A stretch of 64,000 bases of DNA, taken from NCBI RefSeq assembly GCF_024868665.1, contig NC_079902.1, forward strand, positions 13,823,265 through 13,887,264, in the 5' to 3' direction. The stretch is from Triplophysa rosa (Eukaryota > Chordata > Actinopteri > Cypriniformes > Nemacheilidae). The translations under genes and the position numbers were made by a program. Positions within the stretch are counted from its first letter, which is position 1. Each line of letters begins with the position of its first letter. The notes under the pieces were generated by a model. That model was not told the DNA's origin and made no database searches. It saw nothing but the letters and a program-made list of their open reading frames with translations. Below are positions 1 to 27,080 of this stretch, piece by piece.

Positions 1-1587
1 AACAGCTTTTGAAAGTCAGGTCAGTATATAAATGGAACACTTTATCCAAACTTAAAAATAGTCTAAATTAAAGTAGCCCACAGGACACACAAGCCCCTTC
101 TTATGATTCCTTATGACAACCATGTCCCCTATTCTTTGTAATTGCATGTAAATGTTCACCAGTACATTCCAAATTCTCCTTAATTTTAGGAAAAAAAAGG
201 TTTGGAACAACATAAATGACAATTCTCAATTCTTATGTGCACTATTCCTCTAATGCTTTCGATAAGAAACAAAATCTATGTCTGTTTCTCTGCCTTTTAA
301 ACAAAACAGCAAGGTTTTGTATAAGAACAATCCCTGTAAAGAATTCAGAAGTCTTCAAAAAAGGTTCAGTGAACTGCGAGCTGGCAAACCCTCTTTTGAG
401 GTTAACCTAAAAAAGTTAAGTAGCTTTCAATCTGACCTCAACCTCACATTGCAGCTGTGAAATAAAACCGGCCCCAGATCAGCGCTGAAGAACTGCCTCC
501 ATCAACACCAAGCAAAGATGACTGTGACAGAGCATCTACTGTTATGGCAATTAAAGAGAGCTCAAGAACAAAACTCTCCCTTCAGAGACCCTTGGCAGAG
601 CACACTACCAATTCACCTCTATTCTTAAGCCATTGGGGAATAAAGGTGCAGTTAAAGCCAAGGACCCCTATCAAATGGCAATCACGAGGGTCTTCCCTGG
701 CAAACAACTCTGACCCAAGCGGGCTAAATATGCGCTGGATGTGCCAACTCAATTACATCTACTTTTTTTTTGAGGACAAAAATGTAAAGATTGGCCAATT
801 TTAGGGTATTTGTGAGACGGAAGGGAACAACAGCATTATTTGGAAAACATGGGTGGATTCACTGGAATCTAAGACAAGACAGTTGTTCTACAGCCTTTCT
901 GACAAAAAGTAATGCAAAACATTTCATACTGCATCACATGTTCTGCCTTTGCTAGAGTTGAAAGAAATAATCTTACAATGAAATCTCTGATTCTAAGCTT
1001 TATGAATGCAGGATGGTTCCACTTTGGTTCACCCTCTGACACAGTTAGGGGCGCTCCCTCGCCTAAGTCAACATAAGGAGTAGTTTACATTTTGTTAATG
1101 GTGCGCAATGGGCGACAGTTTGCTCGTCCCCTCTAACTTTCTAGCTTTCAAAGCAGACACAGTTAAATGGAAACTTTGAGTCTATTTTATTACTATTATT
1201 TTTTCAGCTCACCTGTGAGTATTAGTGGGATTCAGGGGTAAGCAAATTACATGACCCTGGGGCTCCCCAGGCTTCATGAATGGAGTCTTTCTGCGATCAG
1301 AAAGAAATCTCTCCTCAGGGGAACCTGTTACCCCCCACCCTCCCTTAAATACACATACAGATGTGTTTCATGCACATGAAAGCCAAAGGTAACTTCAACT
1401 TCCTACTAAGCATAATGCTGCTTGAACCTATAAACGTGGCCATTCATTTCAAGGTAAACGCAATACGTCCCTAGAGATTGAGCTACGAGTGCGTAACAGT
1501 TTAAAGACGCTCTCTGAAGTTTGCGCGTATAACACATCTCAGCAATAATATAGAAAAGAAAGTCAAGCGACGGCACTTTAAACTTAC
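1..1587 (-). other. pdgfc: 5' part of pdgfc intron 1 (no exon seen)
   Basis: This stretch lies immediately downstream, on the minus strand, of the pdgfc exon 1 donor. PDGFC has a long first intron in other vertebrates. I found no reading frame resembling the CUB domain encoded by the next exon, so exon 2 is presumably outside the window. The DNA is AT-rich and otherwise featureless to the eye. Confidence 0.6.
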
Positions 1588-1699
1588 CATTTTGCTCTTT
1601 CGTAGCGGGGTGGTGAATCTTACTGATGTGACTCGATTCCGCCACCGACTCATGCTGATGAAGAGACGATATAAGAATCAAGAGGAGCAATGGAATCAT
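1588..1699 (-). CDS. pdgfc: pdgfc coding exon 1 (signal peptide and N-terminus)
   Basis: This is a 112-nt exon (37 codons plus one base) read on the minus strand. The ATG at 1699-1697 opens a hydrophobic signal peptide beginning MIPLLLLILISS. About 20 residues of mature N-terminus follow, ending in KEQN plus the first base of a Gly codon. The exon ends at a consensus donor (gtaagt on the minus strand, 1587-1582). Human PDGFC exon 1 also encodes a signal peptide, then an AES... segment, and ends in KEQNG, so residue pattern and splice phase agree. PDGF-C is a secreted dimeric growth factor (CUB plus PDGF/VEGF domain) acting on PDGF receptor alpha. The frame stays open upstream to 1753, but that codon is TTG, so the ATG at 1699 is the start. 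The -3 base is C, a weak context. An out-of-frame uORF of about 11 codons begins at 1760. The gene is partial because the window ends inside intron 1. Confidence 0.85.
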
Positions 1700-2455
1700 T
1701 TGGATAAATGGTGTCTTTCGGTGCTTATAGGCACTTAGTATGTGTTGTTTCAATCATCATGCAGGTATATTGCTTGTGAGACGGGTATCCAACTTTGGAC
1801 ACATCTGTAAGAAGTACGCGCAATGTAAAGTCCACATAATCCCGATCGACCAGTTGTTGCTTGCTTTCTGACAGCAAAAAGTTATTGGTGGAAAGTTACA
1901 CGAGATGCATCTCACAGTTGAACGCTGCCGGACGCTTATTGGTGTAACTGAAGGCGCACCTGTTAGTTAAATGCCCCCGATATTCTAGAAAAACAACAGT
2001 TGAAGGGACTGCTAAAAGTGTGCACGTCTGCGGTCTTAAAACTAAGATCTGTTAAAACGCGAAACACATGTAAATAGGCAGAAAGTTCGACTGTCCCTTG
2101 CAAACACAGTCCATTAGCGTAACGCGTACGCAACACATAGTTGTTGAAACGGTTCCCTTACAATTTCCCAAATGATGTAACTTGCGATTGACAGGGTAAA
2201 ATGCTGCTTGTACCGGTGTCCGTCCAACAACTTTCTGAAGAATGTCTTGCTTTAGGTGTCCGCGACGGTGGCTCAGAGTGTTTGGCGAGTGCAGACGGCT
2301 GACTGGCGACACAACAGGTGCTACACATAAAGTCAAACTTCGCCGTGGAGGAAACTCCCCGGAGAGGCGGGGACCATTCCGCGCTCGCTGCTGTTGCTGC
2401 CGCTGCGGTCGCAAAGAGTGAACGATTATATTTCTCCCATTTCCACCACCACACA
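1700..2455 (-). promoter_or_regulatory. pdgfc: Putative pdgfc 5' leader and promoter region
   Basis: This region lies directly upstream of the pdgfc ATG. It is richer in CpG than its surroundings (for example 1916-2040 and 2200-2420) and contains two inverted CCAAT motifs (ttattggtg near 1880 and 1937). No TATA box or transcription start can be placed with confidence. It is called from position and composition only. Confidence 0.4.
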
Positions 2456-2510
2456 AGTGTGTGTGTGTGTGTGTGTGTGTGCGTGCGTGCGTGCGTGTGT
2501 GTTTGTGTTT
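2456..2510. repeat. (GT)n/(CGTG)n microsatellite
   Basis: An uninterrupted GT run passes into a short GCGT-rich tract and then gtttgtgttt. It lies 750 bp upstream of the pdgfc ATG. Long reading frames across it on both strands are artefacts of the repeat. Confidence 0.95.
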
Positions 2511-5500
2511 GGGGGGGTAGAGGGGGGACTAGAGGGAGCATGTGTGTTGGGTGCGTCTGAGCTCGTTGTTCTTGTTAATGCCACTAAAAAAACATGGTAA
2601 ATTAATGTAGGATCTCCTTTGAAAAGTGTATAAATTTTTTAGTCATGTTAAAATTATTTTAATGTCAGTAACCACTGTTTTAAGTGTACAATTTATGCTA
2701 TAAATAAAAAGAGAAAGCTAACATGCTGGAAGCTGGTCTTCTTTTGTCTTTTTTTTTAAATTGGCTTATACAGTATTACGCCTGGCAAATGGCCACAGGG
2801 ATACTTTAATCATTAGTTCATGACGGCTGAACATGTTATAGAAAGGCTTCCTGAATGGGTGTGACCATTTGGAACATGGCTTGGCCTATTATCACACTTT
2901 TGGCCTTACGTCTTAATCTTTTCAATTTCTGTTTGGCATTTCATCATTATGAAGTCAGAACAATGCCTAATGTATCTTAAAGGAAATGTTATAGACTCTG
3001 TCAATTTGTCATATCAAAGCAGCAGATAGTGCGTTCACTCCCCCTGTGTAATTTCCTTCTCCCTGCTCAGTGCATCAACTCATAAGTCTTTTCATGTGGT
3101 TAATCTCATCTTCCTGTTGTCAATGGGTTCCTTACGTGCCTGTTACCCGTGAAGGTTCCTATGGCAGACTAAATAATCAGAGAAAGGCACACATTGAAGT
3201 GATTCTACCAGAAAAGTGATGCAATGCCAAAGCAATTCACTTTCAGCCTCTGACCACAACAGAGAGAGGAGCATGTGGATCTTAATCGAGCTGACACTAT
3301 CAGATTTCTAGAATTTTTTTGTACAAATAAAATATACTCAAATTTAACATTGTGTGGTGTAAGAAAAACAAAAAGTGAAAAAGCTGTCCCTATGTTTTAA
3401 AAAATGTCTGATTTGGGGATTCTGGGCAGAATAATTCTAGCCTTAATAGACAGCAATTGATCAGAGTCAGAATAGCAAAATATGTATTTGCATAAAAATA
3501 TATTGTTTTAAAATTCCAGGTATTTGGGCAAACATCTACAATATAGAAAAACCTATATGGATTCTTCAAAAAAAAGTGGAAAGGTGTAGTATGCAGTGTA
3601 GCCAGACTGGAGGTCATGTGCAGACTATGGGAGAGTATCATATTCCATCCCAAAACCTACAGCAGATGTCAGCACCTCTGCCAGAAAGAATCTCTCTTTC
3701 TTTCTCTCCCTCTTTGGGTAATAGGGGGAGGGGTTTCAGTAGTCTGGTATTTTGTCTTGTTCAAGACACTACAGTGTTTTATGCTTCCATGGTGGTCCTG
3801 TGAATCACTTTGATGTAGAATCTATATAAACAGTGACAATACAAACAAGGCGGATATCGGAGGATTGGAGGAAGAGAGGTCACTGCGATCACTGTGTGTC
3901 TGGCCTGTAAACACTAAATTAGCATCCGACAAGAACATAATCTTTGTTTGTTTGCAATGAGGTCATAGAGGAAACTAAACAAACATTGTGTCACCTACTA
4001 TACAGTGCAGCATCCATCATGCAAGATATGACATACATCATCAGTGAGGTTATAATGTGTGTAACCTTGTACTTTAGTTTGCAATGTGGATTGAATGATG
4101 AATTAAACTATGATACAAAGACATGTTACTATTGGTTGTCATGCAAATATTATTTATGCTTTAATTAACAATTGTACTGTTTTTACAGTTAGTTAGGTAA
4201 GTAAATCATTTTTGCTTCTAGTTTGTGATTTGGTATTTTGCCAATGTGGGAAAATGGCAAATGACCTTACTTCGTTTCATTTGGATCTATTCCAAGAGCC
4301 ATAAAAATAGAAAATTAAAATAGTAAACTGCAATATATTAATTATTTTTACCCCATACTTCTGTAGGGAGATTAGATTGATTTGGTTGATTTTTATGATA
4401 AAGGTGTTTTAAAGAGTTGAAGTATACGGGATGAGTCACGCTCTGAGCACAGCTTTCTTGGCAAGAACTGCAGCGTGAATCTTTGAGATAGGCAAGTGAG
4501 ACAGATAAATCTGTGTATCACAGGCTTATCTGTGATACACAGATTTATTAATAAACTACCAACCATTTCCTGTGCTTTTGTATGCATTAAATCTTTAAAA
4601 AGGTCCTTTCATAATTTAGATACACTGTGTAACTTCCTTACTGCCTGACAAAAAAGCCCCACTGTGACAGTCTTGTGACAGTTCCCTTCTTAATTTTTTT
4701 CTCTCTGCATTTTTAACATTTAGTGAATATACAGTATGTTATATTTAATCCTTGCATCAATGTCTTTTTGATAATCCACCAGACACGTGAAATGCTTGTC
4801 AGTTACCTTTAAACACACACACACCATCATTAAACAAACAGAAGTGTCTTTGAAAAAGCAAAATGGTGTTCACCTTTTACACAAAAAAATGTGTCAGCAC
4901 AGGGGTTTGTGTAGATCGATAGCAAAGTGAGGTCTGCATGCCAGATATAATATCACATTCGATTTGCCAGAGCGTACTGACATGTTTTTGGACCGGTTCT
5001 GTGCTGTCCATCAGCTATGTGGCTCCTGGCCAAACACTGAACGTATTCTGAAAACAAGACTCCCTTTGTTCTCTGTCATTTATCGTCCGTGTTTTAATTC
5101 AACCAGTATTAATCAGTGATGTAGTTATATGCACGCATTATTAGTACGTTATGCTCCACTTCTATAAAAAGCAGAAAGGCGGCTATTGTCCTGACAAAAT
5201 TGATGAAGGAGGTGTACAGGTGCATATAACTCATGAAGTCTTTAGACCCCTGCTAAATACTAGAGTGCCCTATGGAAATCTGTAAATGTCTGTTTTCATG
5301 CTCCCTTAATCCACATACCATTCACTAAAAACCCTTAGAGAGTATCTGCACGAGAGAGAAATGTGTCTGAGGATTCCTTATTGTTCACATCTTAATGTTC
5401 GTGTTGCACTTTGAGGATTTGATATGTGTTTGACTTCTCAGAGGGAATAAGTGTATTTGGCTTGGGTTGTACCTGACTCACTGCTACATTCCACTAAGAG

Positions 5501-5759
5501 CAGTCAGTTCCTTTTCCTTCTATGTCCTGATAGGCCCAAAAACTCATACACGTCTACACTCACATAGTGATTTACTTTAAAGCATTGGCAGGCGTCCACA
5601 CTGTGTGTCTGTTGGCTGGCACACTTTTGTTTTACTTTGCTTGTTACTTAAGTTCTTGGTTAAAGCGTTAATAATATGGCTTAATTTCATTCAGTCAGGG
5701 ACATCAATAGAGGAACAGATTTTAGAGACAGACAAAAATAAAGCGATATCTTAAAATCT
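2511..5759. other. Intergenic DNA between pdgfc and glrb
   Basis: AT-rich DNA between the divergent pdgfc and glrb genes. Apart from the hairpin at 4505-4548, I see no coding exon, RNA gene or clear transposon. Distal regulatory elements could be present but cannot be recognised without comparison. Confidence 0.5.
4505..4548. repeat. Perfect 19-bp inverted repeat with 6-base loop
   Basis: The left arm (4505-4523, beginning ataaatctgtg) is exactly reverse-complementary to the right arm (4530-4548). The loop is gcttat. A transcript of either strand would fold into a perfect 19-bp stem. No flanking direct repeat or transposon terminus was recognised. Confidence 0.9.
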
Positions 5760-6067
5760 CCTTCACAACTCCTCCCTGGCTGGTGGAACATTCTTCCTAA
5801 CTCAGTCCGGTCAACCACATATCTCACAACATTCAAAAAACGACTTAAAACCCATCTCTTCTGTGAATACTTGACAGAAAAAATAGAAAAAAACACTAAC
5901 CCTCTCTCTTTCTCTCAACAGGTAGTGGTCTGGCTTTTGTTGAAACTAACTTTGTATCAGCACCTATTGTATTATTGCTCCTGTATGACATATCGCTTAT
6001 TGCTCCCTGAACTCTCTGTAAGTCGCTTTGGATAAAAGCGTCTGCTAAATGACTAAATGTAAATGTA
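5760..6067 (+). mobile_element. 3' end of an L2/CR1-type LINE (or SINE sharing its tail)
   Basis: The segment ends in a tail widespread in fish L2-like elements and their SINEs, with the core ggataaaagcgtctgctaaa at 6030-6049. Short atgtaa repeats follow. Upstream, around 5828-5875, is a decayed reading frame containing FKKRLKTHLF, which resembles the C-terminus of L2-type ORF2. It is 5'-truncated and non-functional. Confidence 0.75.
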
Positions 6068-6169
6068 AAATCATTAACAACATATGTATAGTAAAGAAAT
6101 CATTGTATTCTGTCTCTCTTCCTGTCTTAAAAACCAACACAGCACTGCGTGTTGTCATCGTTTTCAAGG

Positions 6170-6585
6170 ACGCATTATTTGTGCCGGAAGGGCAGAGCAC
6201 GTCTTCTGATGGCCTTGCGTTAAATAGCAATGATGCTGCTGGAGCTGTTTGAGTAATTCCGTCCCCGTGCAGCGTGCAGCTGCTACTGCGCATGTTGCAT
6301 GACAGGTACACACAAGGCTCCATCTTGGCAACCCAATGCAAAAGGACAGAGCAATACAGATTGCGTTAAAATAATTTCAATCAAATAGTTAATACAAGCA
6401 AAGACGACCCTCTGTCGTAAATGCACGCTATTCCAACGGGCGCAATCCGGGCTCACTGAGAAAACGACGAGCAGAATGCGATACACACGGAGACTGGTCA
6501 TCATGAAGACTCTTTAACGACCGATTGCACTGTCAGCGCGACTGAATCCATTCTGTGGAACAACGACTGATACCGTATTGAAATG
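6170..6585 (+). promoter_or_regulatory. glrb: Putative glrb promoter and non-coding first exon
   Basis: This is a CpG-richer block ending at a consensus donor (gtaagt, 6586-6591). The first exon carrying glrb coding sequence has its acceptor at 10104, only 18 bases before the ATG, so an upstream non-coding exon is needed. This is the best candidate on the plus strand. The start site is not visible and no clear TATA box is present. Position, donor quality and composition are the evidence. Confidence 0.45.
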
Positions 6586-7945
6586 GTAAGTGAAACCGCT
6601 GGAAATATTTTGAATGTTGAGCGATTAAGCGTTATAAACGTGTGAAATGAATGGGGGAGGCGGGATTCACGCATATGTTGTCATTCTGTGTTGTAATCCC
6701 CCATCAGCATCCCAGCCCCCCTTTTCGTCATGGTGGATGCTGTTGGATGTTGATACTGTTCGTTTGCCCTTTGCAACATGCTCTAGTAGGCTATATTTCT
6801 TTATCATGTCTGCCTGTAACTTCTTCAACTTGATAGCATCCACAGGTCGTTGTTACAGGTTTCTATTATGTGTTTAAATGAACACATAGCCTACAAAGAT
6901 GAGCATCGCTTTGAATGCGAGGTTAATGTGATGGGTTAGCCAATATGGCAATGGTCTTATGTAATATGAGCCTTAATATTGTTACTGTTTTATATTGGTA
7001 TTATTGTTACTATTGATACTAGCACTGGCTATTTGTGTTTGTCTGTATAAGTGTTTTTTCCCTTTAATATGTAAGTCAAGAAAAGAACATATAAATGCCT
7101 TATTATTGATCATCATAATACCTTATGAAAGCTACCACTAGTTGAATTGCCTCATGCATAACATTTTAAGGTTTACAGTTTGTTTACAATTTTTTATTGT
7201 TCAGGGTGTATTATGTAATGTCTTGAACATGATAAATTAATTTAAAAAATGTATCCCAGATACTTCTAATACTTAATTTTTGGGTGTTTATCTGTTGAGA
7301 TTTACTCTGCTGTTGCAATACGTTTGTGATATAAATCTTTAATATGTACAGTAGGTGGAACATAAAGAATATTTGGAGCTGTAAATTAAGTAGTCAGCAA
7401 AAAATGAAATGCTTCATTAAATAAGGGGCACGTTTACTCAGATTCAGTCTATTCTAGAAATATTTTCCCCCTAAATCGCCATGCAGTATTTCTCTAATAA
7501 TACGTTGTTGCCCATTACTTGAATTTCTATGCTTTATATTTAGACCTGCAGTCAGCGTTTGTGTGTGCGTTTCCAATAAGGAACATTAAACTCAAATTAC
7601 CATGTCCACTCAGGGTAACGAGAGGGAATGAGAGAGAGAAAAAGATTGAGGGATATGGCAAGATGTTTTATAAGAAACACTAGCATCTGGTGATAATAAT
7701 AGTGATGGAATGAGATAGATAGATATTTGAGGAGGGTGCATGAATGCGGGCCTGCTTCAGTTAAGATGATGATCAATGCATTGGCCCAGAATCAAGCCTC
7801 CAGAGGCGGAGGGAGGAAGAGTCTAGACAGGGGAGTTGGCAGTCTTCCTCAGAGGGAATTCCTCATGGTGATTTCTCCAATTGCTTCTTCTGCTCTACAT
7901 CTTGGACGCTCATCGATGGCTGTGTTTTACATTGTACTATACACA

Positions 7946-8518
7946 TAGTGATGGGTCCCGAAACCCGGTATTAAAAGAACACCGGGGCTAAATTATGAAA
8001 GACCGGATTATCGATAAACTCCGCCCTTATCGGTTCTGCTTTTGGTACTGTAGAAACACGCGCAGACTTCTCCGCGTCTACCCAAATATGGCGTCTCTCA
8101 AACTGAGCTGTTTAAATTTCACGAGCGCGCGCAGCCTGTGTTTGAATGCTTTTGAAATTCGTGTCCGTCTCCGTTTCGCGTTATGTTACCAAAACAGCGC
8201 GTCCCCAAAACTAAACGGATGAGCTGTTTTAACGTCACAAACACGCACGGCTTGTCTCTAGTCATACTCGCGCCTGGAGTCGTGGCTCCGAGTCCGCACT
8301 GCAAGTCTCTATGCGCGCGTCTTCCAAAACAGATGAGACATGCGCGCAACCTATATCTGTTAGTGTGTGTCTAATTTCAATTGGATTAGATGAAGTGACA
8401 CAACACATTTTCTGCTTGCTTATATAATAATAAATAATCAGCCCAAATAATAGGCTATATTCTATATATCTATATACGAGTAGTAATACCGTTAAAATCT
8501 TAACGATACCCATCCTTA
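7946..8518 (-). mobile_element. Non-autonomous hAT-like element (family 1, copy 1)
   Basis: The left end tagtgatggg and right end cccatcctta are degenerate forms of the terminal repeat tagggatggg seen in the sibling copy at 43896-44477. The interior near the left end (cccggtattaaaag) is the reverse complement of the sibling's right end, so the copies are in opposite orientation. Flanks tatacaca and actacaca match at 6 of 8 positions, consistent with an old 8-bp target duplication. The interior is CpG-rich and encodes no transposase. Confidence 0.75.
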
Positions 8519-9573
8519 ACTACACAGTCGATTAGGTCAATTTTTGGCATTTTTCATGTCTTGGCCTTTTTTGTACTGTATGTATTTCTTTCTTGCATAA
8601 AAAAACGTAGGAGTCCCCTATTGGTAATGATATGTTTGAAGAGCTAGCACCTTACAATTATTCAACCATTACTAATAGAACTGTGTAATTTATGTACAGT
8701 GTCAACAAATGGAATTGAAAAACTGATGAGTTTTACAAACAGGTTTCCAAAACACTAAACCTCATCCTACTGTTTTTGGACAAACTAGTCACATCCCAAA
8801 TGTCATTGCTTGAATATACAGAGCACGTTGGCACCCTTCATAAATGTAAAACTACAAATGACTTACTTTACTTTTTTTACTTTAATGTCAACATTCTTAA
8901 CTTTAAAATGACCAAAATACTGTAAGTTCTTGCAACCAATTGTGTTGGGATCAATGAATAGTTGTGAATTTACAGTCTTGCAACATACTGTATCATGTAT
9001 AAAACAGATTTTGTGGCGATTGTAGAGAAAAGAATTTTAAATGAAACAATGTGGTACTGTTTTATAAGTAACACGTTTTTAGACCACCCACGGTAACCGA
9101 CACCCCAAGTCATATTTAAAGCGGTCACGGATTCAACTGAGCCAGATTTCCAGAGTCAACAGGTCATCAGTCTCAAAGACAGCTCAACACAGTCTTGACT
9201 AACTGTGTGTCCACTGAGAGAGGACATTGTTATCCACTGAGAGGCTGCATGCGGCTACTACAAAGAACCAGAATAATGGTCTCTAGCTGTATTCATAAGA
9301 TAAAATATTGACCTAATAATGTGAAGACATGCTGTTCAAAACAGTGCTGCTGTGTGGCTGTTATATTAAGTGGCCAAGGACAGTTTAGTCAATTTTTTTT
9401 AATGAATTAGATTAATTAAACTATAAAAAAAACTTTCAGTAGACAATTTAAATTTTACAGGTAAGAGCAAATTTATATGATAATGTAATAATGTAGGATT
9501 AATCTGAGTGGTGCACAGGTACAAATGGAAAATAAAAAAACACAAAGCAAAACAGCACACCAGCTGCTACTGA

Positions 9574-10080
9574 AATACGCCCTTTTCACAATGACGTCAC
9601 TTAACTTCCGCCTTTTTGCAAAGCAGTGTATCATAACATCTGTCTTGCAACAAGCAAGAAGAAGAAGAAGAAGAACTTCCGTTTTGCCGTCGCGCTGGAA
9701 TTTAACAACAGTGAGAAAAAAAACTGACAGAACACGTATTCAAGTACTTATCCTAGCACCTTCGCTAACACAAAAAGAAAACAAAACACTTACCTTCATA
9801 ATCAAACAGGTACTGTTCAACGAAGAATTTGTATCCTTTCTCTAGCTTTGATCTTGTCGTTAGCGAAAATTTGTCTGCAAGACGTTGTACATCATCTAGA
9901 CGTATTTGTGGCAGATGTGCAGGTCACTTGTTAAACTCCATTCTGAGGCGCTAGCGGAAGTAACTTCTTCTTCTTGAGTTTTACTGGCGGTTGGCAAATC
10001 AGCTTATAGGTGCATTACCGCCACCTTATACACTGCTTCGCGGCAGAACGGAAGATGCGTGACGTCATGTGAGGCGTATT
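9574..10080. mobile_element. Inverted-end DNA element (MITE-like) adjoining glrb exon
   Basis: The left end aatacgcccttttcacaatg, followed by acgtcac, is matched in inverted orientation by the right end (gacgtcatgtgaggcgtatt). Inner arms also pair: the region near 9610-9630 with tatacactgcttcgcggc near 10027. A GAA triplet run lies at 9657-9676 and its complement ttcttcttc near 9966. No transposase frame is present. It ends 24 bp before the glrb acceptor at 10104. Confidence 0.65.
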
Positions 10081-10122
10081 AAGAGACTTCTGTATCTCCT
10101 GCAGGCTCAGCTGAGATGTAAT

Positions 10123-26515
<16,393 letters not shown>

Positions 26516-27080
26516 TCATATAACATCCTTCTTTCATCCATCCGGCTTTTCCCTCCATCTTGCCCCCAACATACAATCTGTACCTCAAGCATCAAACAGA
26601 GCTATGCCATAGTCACTAAAATACAGAGAACTTAAGAGAATTATTACATTTTTTACATTGATGTATTTAGCATATGCTTTTATTCAGAGCTATACAGAAA
26701 CATTTACATAACACATTACATAAAAACATTTTGAGTGAAACAAAGGCTTGGTTGAAACATTGGTCAGAGAGATCTGTTTGTTTTCAGCTATATTTCATTC
26801 ATGCACAAAAATGTGGAAATTTATCTTGCATGTGTTAATGGAATATATGAATATTAATATATAGTATCTAAAATGTATGTTATTTTTGACCTATACAGTA
26901 CATCAGCTGGTGAGATGATGGTTGTATATTTGTACCGATGAACACTGCCATAAGAACTCTTGATGATGTTCCTATTATAAGCATTCCAATTACAAGCGAG
27001 TGTAAAAATCAAAGAAAACCAAACATATCCTGTCTTGTAAAAACAACCATCAATAAAGGGTCCAATGTCTCAGCTGTCCT
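26516..27080 (+). other. glrb: glrb 3' UTR with polyadenylation signal
   Basis: The region follows the glrb stop codon. A canonical AATAAA lies at 27052-27057, followed by a GT-rich stretch (gacgtgtgttcttg) suited to cleavage. At 26648-26697 there is a decayed, inverted copy of the L2/SINE tail (catatgcttttattcagagc). The exact 3' end is inferred. Confidence 0.6.

Larger units (their letters stand above)
6586..10104 (+). other. glrb: Putative glrb intron 1 (5' UTR intron)
   Basis: The interval between the proposed non-coding exon and the ATG-bearing exon. It holds a short hAT-like element (7946-8518) and a second inverted-end element (9574-10080). The remainder is AT-rich with no recognised feature. 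Confidence 0.45.

Noticed and set aside
1700..1753. N-terminal extension of the pdgfc frame up to 1753
   Set aside because: The codon at 1753-1751 is TTG, not ATG. The first in-frame ATG is at 1699 and directly begins a good signal peptide.
2158..2600. Overlapping frames rich in His-Thr or Val-Cys around 2.2-2.6 kb
   Set aside because: Produced by the GT microsatellite. There is no domain and no conserved motif.
3660..3690. RE1-like sequence (tcagcacctctgccag)
   Set aside because: Only about 13 of 21 positions match the consensus and the second half-site is poor.
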